64,000 nucleotides of DNA from positions 356,714,307 through 356,778,306 of the forward strand of contig CM019063.1 of assembly GCA_009667805.1 (NCBI GenBank), read 5' to 3'. The position numbers and the translations under genes were made by a program. The first letter of the stretch is position 1, and each line of letters starts with the position of its first letter. Positions 56,155-64,000 of the stretch are shown here, in pieces. The DNA is from Leptobrachium leishanense. Taxonomy: Eukaryota > Chordata > Amphibia > Anura > Megophryidae. The notes under the pieces were generated by a model. The model had not been told where the DNA came from and searched no databases. It saw nothing but the letters and a program-made list of their open reading frames with translations.

Positions 56155-56365
56155 GTTTCGGTGCTCTCTGAATAGATTATCGATTACTTTTCTATCGGGA
56201 GTTCACTGCTGCTGAAGATCAGTGTATTTCACTGGCAATTCGCCAATATTTGGCGAAATGACAGCTTTCTGTCCGCTGAATGGCCACGAAATTGCACAGT
56301 ACATGGAAATTCACTCTTCGGTGCAATTTCGTGGTCAATTCGATGCTTTTTGAATAACCTTGCTG
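56155..56365 (+). mobile_element. Harbinger-related MITE right end
   Basis: Ends in 'tttttgaataaccttg', similar to the Harbinger MITE terminus, with characteristic internal words ('ggcaattcgccaatatttggcga') and a subterminal hairpin (ggccacgaaattgcac … gtgcaatttcgtggtc). A different subfamily from copies 1-3; the left part is missing. Confidence 0.55.
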
Positions 56366-56405
56366 ATTTTTGTACATTTGCCCACTGAGAAAGAAATGAT
56401 CAGTC

Positions 56406-56418
56406 CATAATTTTAATG
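56406..56418. repeat. TSD of PLE-2 (left copy)
   Basis: CATAATTTTAATG at 56406-56418 recurs at 60241-60253. This 13-bp TSD is close in length to that of PLE-1 (12-13 bp). Confidence 0.88.
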
Positions 56419-56969
56419 TAAACAACAACTAATTTATTCATTACTGAGCAGTGGTTGTCTGTAGATCCGCTAGAGATATCGCGGAACTCTGATAAGTCTG
56501 ATACAATTGGTTGTCTCCACACTTACAAAGAATTTTGATTCATTCCATATGAATCTCATTGCAACACTGTGCTTTTTTGATATCTGTTCCGTATGTTGTT
56601 TGACACTGTGCATATGTGTCCATTCAAATGTTCTACATTGCTACAGAGTAGCGTGCTTTTAAGTGTATTATATTATTGATTGGGAGCTAAGACCTTGTTT
56701 GGGAAACCTAGAGTCTGCTTGTACTTAGCTATCCTCATAAGAACTGCCTAATTACGGATCAGCCTATACTGGAAAGCACTAATTTGTGGCAAAATTACCA
56801 TTACATCTGATCACCAATTTGTGGGATCGTTAGACAAGTTAACTTGCGAAATTCCTCAGGATAGTTCTACGAACGAGGAATTTATTCCCAAAATTGGTTA
56901 AACTATAGACAAGGGGCCTGTCCCAAAAGAAGCCAAAATTACCAGTTATTTTCTGAAAAAGAACAAGCC

Positions 56970-58927
56970 GTGGGAACATTCCAACTCATTCGGTCCACTA
57001 GCGGACTCAGCTCCATTAAAAAGAAGGAGGAGAGAAGAAATATAAATACAAATACAGGTATTGTGGATATACATTTGAGAGCAATGGGCATTTTCAATCT
57101 AACGAATACACCATTAGAAGAAGATGAGATACGTGTCCTTAAAAAGGGCTTAAAATTTTGTCATAGTGAACCTATAAATAAATTTGAGATTTTTTTTGGA
57201 CGCCAGACGGTTTTTGCGCAAATTGAGTTTGAAACATTTTTTTCATAAAAAAGAAATTGAGGAGGGAATTGAGAACAATAAAGTTAAAGAAGATATACCC
57301 AAGTTCATGCCAAAATCAACTTTTTTTCCTTACTTTGAGAGAGGTCCGTATGTAGAAACATTCTATAAAATAATTTGCAATGAATTTGAAAAAATTAATA
57401 CAGAAAAAAAGAAATTTAATTTAACAAAAGATGAATACAAAACATTACAATCTTTAAAAAACATAAGGACATCATTATAAAGGAGGCAGACAAGGGAGGA
57501 GGAATTGTCCTTATGTATAGGCATTTTTATGATGCTGAAGCCACAAGGATTTTGTCGGATGAACATATAAAAAAATAAGAAAAGACACTACTACCAACCA
57601 AGTTTAAAGAAGAACTCAATGTCCTCCTAGAAGAAGCAAGAAAGAAAGATGTCATTACAGATAAGAACAAACATTTTCTTTTTCCCTGCCACCCACTTAT
57701 ACCCTTTTTTATTTTCTGCCGAAAGTTCACAAAAATCTTTTACAGCCCCCTGGCCGACCTATAATCAACGGCATTGACTCCATAACTGCAAATCTGTCAG
57801 AGTTCATAGATTTTCATCTTCAACCTCTAGTAAAAAATACCACATCATATAACAAATGATGGAAATGGAGAATATTGAATGGGAACCAAATTACAGCTGG
57901 GCTACCTTAGATGTTGCCTCCCTTTATACGGTGATCAAACATGACCTGGGAATTGAAGCAGTGAAGACATTTTTGGAAAAAAAATCAAGAAAATAATCTG
58001 GATTTGACTAAAGAAAAAAGGGATTTTATTTGTGAGGCTATTGAATTTATATTAAAACATAATTATTTTTTGTATAACAGTCAATTTTTTCTTCAGCTCA
58101 ATGGAACTAAAATGGGTACCAAGTTTGTCTCTGTTATGCAAATCTCTATATGGTCCATTGGGAGGATGTTTTTATTTGGGGGCCGCAGAGATGGGGGGCA
58201 AACTCAATTACATTGACAGCAAAAAATTATAAGAAAGAACTAGAGAGAGTGTGCACGGATGTGGCAATTATGGATAGAGATCAACTTTTGGGGCAAAATG
58301 GCCCAAAAAAGAATAAACAAAAGAAAGACTTTCAATTCACTTTCTGCACAAAGTATAATATGCATCACCAACAAATAAAAAACATTATACAAAAAAATTG
58401 GTTCATTCTAAAAAGGGACTTTTATATAGGGAATATCATCCCAGATAGAGCAGATGTGGTATTCAGGAGAGCTGCTAATAGCCCCAAGTGCGACAAACGC
58501 CTGTGATCATAACGAAATTAATGAAAAATGTGGGGGGGTTTTTAGGTGTTCTAGGTGTAAAGCGTGTAGATTTTTAAAGAAAAATAAAATCGTCAATTTT
58601 GAAAGAACTGTGATGAAGGAGCTATATAAAATTAAACAAAGAATTACATGTGAAACCACGTATGTGGTGTATTTGCTAACATGTAGCTGTGGCAGTCAAT
58701 ACATAGGAAAAACTATACGCAAGGTAAAAGAAAGAATCCTGGAACATCAAAACAATATAAGAAAGAAGTTTGAAAAACACTCAGTCCCTACGCATTGCAA
58801 CAATTGTGCTACATATAACCCTTTGTCTTTTAACTTTGTAGGTATTGAAAATGTTAGTCCCCATTGGAGGGGGGGGGATAGGGACAAAAATTACTACAGA
58901 GGGAATCCTACTGGATTTATAAATTAA
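56970..58927 (+). pseudogene. PLE-2 RT/GIY-YIG protein, frameshifted and deleted
   Basis: Pieces in order: 'IFNLTNTPLEEDEIRVLKKG' (57090-57150); 'FFPYFERGPYVETFYKII' (~57325); 'KEADKGGGIVLMYRHFYDAE' (~57480-57545); 'PPGRPIINGIDSI' (~57745); 'ATLDVASLYTVIKHDLGIEA' (motif A, ~57900); 'LQLNGTKMGTKF' (motif B, ~58095). The catalytic YxDD region and thumb are deleted between about 58200 and 58230. The C-terminal Cys-rich linker and GIY-YIG nuclease are at 58454-58927 ('TYVVYLLTCSCGSQYIGKT', 'ERILEHQNNI'). At least five frame changes. Inactive. Confidence 0.85.
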
Positions 58928-59710
58928 AAACATTGTCCCCTGGGGGGCTGAATGAGGAACTAGATCTGGTGTGTTTCAATTAAATTGTTTTTATTTAATC
59001 TGACATATTTATGTACGATTAAGGGTTAACGAGTCACTTTTATATAAGTTTTTCATATTTTTATAAGCGGCTGTATTTAAATGATATATAAAAAAAAGGG
59101 AAAAAAACGATAAGAACGGTATTCTCTAATATAATCTTTCTTTATGAAACCATCAAATGATCATATGGTTACAAGAGACTTATACTGAGAAAGAGGACCA
59201 CCGAACATAAATGTAGAGATAAGATCAGGATTGATTGAGCCCAGATAACATCTTGAGTTCCGGGATCTGACGGATATGATGTAACGAAAGTTGCGATGGA
59301 AGGGATGCTCCACAAACAAAAGATAGAAAACGAAAGAGAAAGAACCGCTCCCCATACAGGAAATGGAGGAAATGACGTAAAGGGGCTCTGGAGGAGGCGA
59401 GGCCTTAACGGAAGTGAAAGAACTATTTCAATTGGTGCAGCGAATAGAGGAAATGACATATCAGAACTTTAGAGGAAATGACGCTTTAGCCATGTTTATG
59501 GTGTAAAGAAGGAACTTCTCGATTGGACGAAGGAAATGGAATGGTCCTATTGGTCTCAACTTGTGCATAACATCATACCTTACAATATATATGGAGAACG
59601 CCATCACAATGACTCCAACCAATCAACAACGGGGGGGGGGGGGTGTATTTAAACACTGTTATAAGCATTGTATTTTATAATTCATTTTTTATTTGATTTG
59701 TACACTGCGC
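58928..59710. other. PLE-2 3' untranslated region
   Basis: AT-rich, with a G-run at 59630-59641. Only short ORFs on the minus strand (59169-59459), not credible. Confidence 0.5.
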
Positions 59711-59748
59711 CTGAGGAAGTCTGGTGCTTCTGGACGAAACGCGCTGGG
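59711..59748 (+). ncRNA. Hammerhead ribozyme-like motif (PLE-2)
   Basis: Core CTGAGGA (fits CUGANGA), stem GTC…GAC around 'tggtgcttctg', then GAAACGCG. Both invariant core blocks intact; stem II short. Located in the 3' terminal repeat of PLE-2, as expected. Confidence 0.6.
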
Positions 59749-60402
59749 CTTATATATCTTTTAAAGAATTTTTATTAGCACAATAAATTTTTCACTTTTA
59801 TACTTTGTGTGGCGGCTTCTTCTCCTGGCACAAGATTCATATAAAACCATTATCTATGGGATACGAGGAGACCACAGATTTACACTGACTCCGAGAGGAC
59901 CTCCTTCTTCCATTTTAAAGATATTTTGTCTGGTTGAAAAAAATCGTGAGTTATCCGAATAACCTGTAATTTGCACAATTAATTGATCGAATAGGACATT
60001 TAAATCTTCAGTGCTATTGCTTATTAAACTATAAACCTGTCTGAGGACTACCGATTTATATATATTACCACGAACTGGGTATAAAACGGAGTGCACTCTA
60101 CAATTATTCCTTTCTTCTGTTTTTTAATTGTGTGTGTGAACTTGCTATGAAATTTCAATAAATTATTTGTTGTTTATGCTGAATTCTGGGTTAACCCCTT
60201 ATGTTGAGATCGTTTCAAGTTTTTTTTTAATTGTTGTGTACATAATTTTAATGGTAGGTTTATTTTAACAATGAGAGACAGAATAACAACAAAAAAATCC
60301 CGAAAAACGTATTTCAAAACAAAGTTATAAATTGATTTGCATTATAATGAGTGAAGTAAGTATTTGGTCTGCTATCAGTCAGCAAGATTACTGGCTCCCA
60401 TG

Positions 60403-60491
60403 TGTCTTTTATACAGGTAACGAGCTGAGATTAGGAGCACTGTTTTAAAGGGAGTGCTCCTAATCTCAGCTTGATACCTGTATAAAAGACA
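60403..60491. repeat. 39-bp-armed hairpin in Tc1-C
   Basis: 'tgtcttttatacaggtaacg…' and its complement (2-3 mismatches) around an 11-bp 'gttttaaaggg' loop, just upstream of the transposase start. Probably a second inverted repeat of this Tc1 family. Confidence 0.8.
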
Positions 60492-60580
60492 CCTATCCAC
60501 AGAAGCAATCAATCAGATTCCAAACTCTCCACTATGGCCAAGCCCAAAGAGCTATCCAAGAATATCAGGGGCAGGTTTTG

Positions 60581-60979
60581 TTGACCTAGTGAATTTTTAT
60601 TATAATTTTGAGGATTGAGAAGATGACTGTCCCATCTTGACCAGATCAAAAGTCCCCTTTTTAAATTTTAGAGTTTTAGACTTATGCGGGCATTACCAAA
60701 AGGGTAACACCAGGTTGGAACCTGCATAACATGCACTTTATGTGCACATTGAGTAACTAACGCTTTGGAATTTTGTTTCTAGTTGTTACCAAGGTGATGG
60801 GTTCTACCTCGGAAGGGGTCGCCTTGACGTCATCACACTCCGACGGCGTTCAGCGTGTCGACGGCACGGGTGGAGGGGAGCATGGTAATAGTGAGTAGAA
60901 AGGTTTTTTTTATATTTATTTATTTATAAAGGATTTTACCATGATATATATAAATGTTTGTTCATTATTGTCATTTGTC
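60581..60979. other. Non-coding, unassigned
   Basis: No gene. A GC-rich 'gacgtcatcacactccgacgg' stretch near 60837 stands out from AT-rich surroundings. Confidence 0.4.
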
Positions 60980-61012
60980 CTGAAGAAAGCTTGTGGTGAG
61001 CAAGCTGAAATG
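60980..61012 (+). ncRNA. Hammerhead ribozyme-like motif
   Basis: Core CTGAAGA, perfect 6-bp stem AGCTTG…CAAGCT with loop 'tggtgag', then GAAA. Best stem II of the set in this window. No PLE coding sequence is adjacent; likely a terminal-repeat relic. Confidence 0.55.
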
Positions 61013-61080
61013 TTGATGGCTATGTACTAAGCAATAAATAGAAATACCAAAAGGTTCCTTTTTACGCAATATATAAACTA

Positions 61081-61118
61081 CTGAGGAAACTGCTGAGCAC
61101 AAGCGGGGAAACGTGCGT
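61081..61118 (+). ncRNA. Hammerhead ribozyme-like motif
   Basis: Core CTGAGGA, stem CTGC…GCGG (one G-U pair), then GAAACGTGCG. Lies 70 bp after the previous motif, so two PLE ends of different families may abut here. Confidence 0.45.
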
Positions 61119-62985
61119 TGGGTGTTTGGTGCTACTGGGTACTGGCTACGGTGGGTATAGATATTGGAAGGTGAAAAAGTGATTGTTGATCCAATTAGGT
61201 GGGCACTGATATATTGTTCTTTGCTTTATATATGTAGTGCTGAACACAGTGATTTGTGAGGGCTGTGTAATAGCACTCTCTAACGGTGACTGGTGTAGAT
61301 GCAGTTTAAAGTGCACAAGTGCAGGAAAACATAAAAATACAGTAAAAATATTTGAATCCCTAGTCACTTGCCTTGACTGGGATCCACATTTTTAAACTAT
61401 CTGCCTGGTGCTGTGTCCCTGCTGCTCCTCCTCTAAGATGCAGCCGGTGCCCAGTGAGCTGCATTTTATCTGCCAGGTCAGAGAGCAGATTCCCCTGCGG
61501 TGCTGGATAAGGAAGCCTGTGCTCTCTCTCCTCCTGGTCCTTTCCTCCTTGCTGGTGCCTGGCCCCCTCTGATGTCAAGAGGAGGGCAAGCCAAAAGAAG
61601 TCCACACTGCCTCCTTAACCCCAGCTGCCCCAGCAGTTCCAGTGTGTGGTGCATCCTGGAAGGTGAGAAGGTGGAATTTTAAGTCCTGGCTGCATTGCTC
61701 TGCAGGGACTCAGACCTCAGAACAAAGAAAAAAGAACTGCTGCTGCTTCCAAATACACTTCAAATCCAGCATTTAAAAATATCAGCTCTGGCAACACAGG
61801 TTTGTTCACCTGGTTCTGCTGTTGCCATCATGTGGGGGTGTTCAAGGTCAAACACCATCTTATTGGAGTACCCCAAAATTATTCAAACAGTATTTGGTGG
61901 ATAGTCATTGCTGTGGAGCTCATACACACTGCGCATTACTGTGAGTTCCATTGCTGTGGAGCTCATACATACTCAGCAAAACTGAGTTTCATTGTTGTGG
62001 TGCTCACAAATTCTAGGGGATTATACACTCAGTGCCAGCATTGCAAAAAAGACAGAAAATGGCTAACTGCACTGCAATACAGACTTTTCTTGCAACAGAT
62101 TTGCTTAGTGGATAACCCCCATAGGGTTACAACAATAGTTATAGTTCATTTAAAGGAACATAGTATTAAAATAGGGTTCCCTTTTATAGTGGCTTCCTTT
62201 AAGTGAGCTACAACTATTGTTTATTAGGACATGAAAATAGTCATAATAATCAGTTTTTCCCTGGACGTGAGAGTACCCCCACCTATTTTTCCAGAAAAAA
62301 AGCACTGGTACTAAGCAATTAACAGAATTTTTGAAGAAGTCACATGAGTGATGCGGTTTTGTGTTCTCTACATAGATCTCGGCATTGCATCAGGCATGGA
62401 ATGCTGGACCCTTGAGTGCTGGATTTCTAAATATATATATGTCAAGTCAAACTGCAGTGTTACAGAATGGTTAACTAATGTACAAGCAAGTGGAATAATA
62501 AAAGGACTGTAATTCAGTTTAGTTAATTGAAATCTGCAAAAGTCTGTGAGAACTACTAGTCCCTGCATGCAATTCAGCTCCATTTAGGGTCAGCCAATCA
62601 GAGCAGAGGTCAGGCTTCCCAGCAGCTTCAAGAAAATCTGTGGAGGAAGGGAGGAGCCATCTTAGAGCTCCATGCCATGCAGCAATCTGGACATAAGAAA
62701 GTGCACAGACATTTACAAACATCTTCAGATCCTGGAGTGGCAGCCGGTGAGCAAAAGGATTTGTATCACAGTCACGTGCAGGAAAGGAATTGAACCAGTT
62801 TAGTGATAAATGCAGTCTGTTAACTTGTAGATCTATTTCATGCACTGTGTGAGGAGATTCCACATGCAGTTCTTTATACTAGCTCATTTCATGTCTGCTT
62901 TCTTTAAGTTAAAATATATTTTGGCAGTAATGACATTGTAGAAATGTGAAAATATGAAGCTGACACAGAAGTTAATGACTAACAA
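61119..62985. other. Intergenic, no gene seen
   Basis: No ORF with recognisable domains. A local direct repeat 'attgctgtggagctcatac' occurs near 61910 and 61950. Composition is near average. Confidence 0.5.
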
Positions 62986-63185
62986 ACTTTATGTGCAATG
63001 CATTTTTACATTTTCTATATTTCTTTCTGTTTAAGGTTTTTAATTTTAATTTAATTCATCACTTTAATTCATCTAATCACTATTCATCACCTATTCACTA
63101 TTCAACTATTCATCTAATCACTATTCAACTAATCAATCTACAGCTATTTAATTTACCCCACAACTTACTGAAATTAAACTTAAAT
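62986..63185. repeat. Low-complexity ATTCA/ATCACT tract
   Basis: Repeated 'attcatc', 'aatcactattc' words at 63055-63140 in an otherwise AT-rich stretch. Not coding. Confidence 0.6.
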
Positions 63186-63732
63186 ACAAGTGAATGAAGA
63201 GTGGAATCCAGTTACTATTTCCAGCGTTGATGTTTGAAGTTCGTTTCTAGTGGGGAAAAATTGTGCAAAAAACCATAAAGCTTGACAATATATGTATATA
63301 TATATATATGTCTCAATAAACCACTTGGCAGCTCAAAAAAGAACCGGCAAATGGCACTGGAGGAGTGGCTACAGAAAAATTAATCTTTATTAGAACGAAT
63401 ATAGACACTCTCAGATACAAGGAAAAATCAATTAAAAAACATAAATATGACAGCAGACAAAGCAGGGTGTACTGGAATTGACGCCAGTGTAAAATGGCTG
63501 TGCATAAAACAGGTGTGGAAAGAGGATTGCAATCAATGTATTAGGCACCATAATAGAATTCCATAATTGCACAAAGGGATTAGCATCAAAAAGCAAACCA
63601 TAAATCACCTTCCCAATCAGCACGCCAACACTGACCCTTAGCTAGTCGAGCTCATGCTCAAAATTTCTGTCCTCACCCTGCAAATGCTGCACACACAACA
63701 AATCACGGCTTAAAATCAAGGTTGATACATCA
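63186..63732. other. Non-coding, likely PLE end
   Basis: Contains a (TA)n at 63290-63310 and sequence leading into the hammerhead-like motif on the minus strand. No coding sequence. Confidence 0.35.
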
Positions 63733-63775
63733 GCTCAACATATGTTTCGCCAACTGGACATTGGCTTCATCTGGA
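63733..63775 (-). ncRNA. Degenerate hammerhead-like motif (PLE relic)
   Basis: Minus strand: 'CAGATGA' core (expected CTGATGA), stem GCC…GGC, then GAAACATATG. Similar to PLE terminal repeats; activity doubtful. Confidence 0.4.
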
Positions 63776-64000
63776 GCAAAAAAAATAGTTAGTAATGTTG
63801 TATGTACCTCCCTCTTTTTATTCCCTATTTGGTCTGGAATCAACCAATCCGTGGTATAAGAAAATCACATGTGTCTCCAAGCAGTAAAGCTGGTTGATTA
63901 GGTCCATGTGACTAGAAAGGACCTATAGTATGAAAGAAAGGTCACATGAACACCCAGATCCTATCTGCTGTGGGAAGGTCACATGGTACACCAGTAGAAT
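63776..64000. other. End of window, no gene seen
   Basis: Short non-coding flank; nothing recognised. Confidence 0.5.

Larger units (their letters stand above)
56419..60240 (+). mobile_element. Penelope-like element PLE-2, decayed
   Basis: 3.8 kb between 13-bp TSDs. It starts 'taaacaacaactaatttatt' and ends with the near-inverse 'aataaattatttgttgttta' near 60155-60175, so terminal sequences are inverted, as reported for some PLEs. Contains remnants of the RT/GIY-YIG protein (56970-58927) and a hammerhead-like motif at 59711-59748. Different family from PLE-1. Confidence 0.85.
56366..60580 (+). mobile_element. Second Tc1 family (Tc1-C) 5' fragment, split by PLE-2
   Basis: 56366-56418 ('tgatttttgtacatttgcccac…ataattttaatg') and, after PLE-2, 60241-60580 ('ggtaggtttattttaacaatgagag…' on to the transposase start 'MAKPKELSKNIR' at about 60534) form one contiguous 5' end of a Tc1 element. 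It contains an 89-bp perfect-looking hairpin at 60403-60491. The terminal repeat tip and nearly all of the transposase are lost. Confidence 0.8.

Overview
This is a gene-poor, transposon-saturated stretch of an animal nuclear genome. It is very probably an amphibian (frog): the mix of Penelope-like elements, a DIRS retrotransposon, Tc1 and hAT elements, Harbinger MITEs and L1/CR1-L2 LINE tails fits an anuran genome, but the species is an inference. There is no bacterial, plasmid or organellar signature. Most of the window can be read as insertions inside insertions, dated relative to each other by target-site duplications (TSDs).

Left part (1-27000). A defective Tc1 copy and a ~140-bp satellite precede a decayed endogenous-retrovirus-like element (gag remnant, retropepsin, env-like remnant). 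It is split by two later insertions. (1) A young Penelope-like element (PLE-1, 3125-7287) has two 387-bp terminal repeats that look identical, a 12-13-bp TSD, and an ORF pair ending in reverse transcriptase plus GIY-YIG endonuclease. (2) An 11.5-kb hAT element (hAT-1, 9793-21324) has a perfect 8-bp TSD. The middle of hAT-1, where its relative hAT-2 has the transposase gene, is replaced by 8.5 kb of foreign DNA holding a minus-strand spliced gene. I reconstruct six exons with matching phases and a single-pass membrane segment. This looks like a 'pack-hAT' that captured a host gene and is the most notable item here. From 21583 follow two ~1.2-kb LTR-like arms in inverted orientation, enclosing more satellite and a near-complete Tc1 (23638-25252).

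Middle (27000-42300). A Harbinger MITE is followed by a four-level nest: hAT-2 (29821-39149, frameshifted transposase gene and a ~27-copy 138-bp minisatellite) sits in hAT-3 (28777-39783), which sits in the left terminal repeat of a small hAT MITE (28767-39963). Each level has its own 8-bp TSD. A possible first coding exon of a minus-strand gene lies at 40083-40196, and a further Harbinger MITE at 41406-42270.

Right part (42300-64000). Fragmentary LINEs (L1 ORF1, LINE 3' tails) and a PLE remnant lead to a 6.5-kb DIRS retrotransposon on the minus strand (49526-56107) with inverted terminal repeats, an internal complementary region, gag, RT, RNase H, methylase-like and tyrosine-recombinase domains. 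Its gag region is split by a ~1.07-kb CpG-rich insertion. Next comes a Tc1 fragment interrupted by a decayed PLE (PLE-2, 13-bp TSD), then unannotatable sequence with hammerhead-ribozyme-like motifs typical of PLE terminal repeats.

No conserved single-copy vertebrate gene was recognised. The captured spliced gene and the 40-kb exon are the only candidate host coding sequences.
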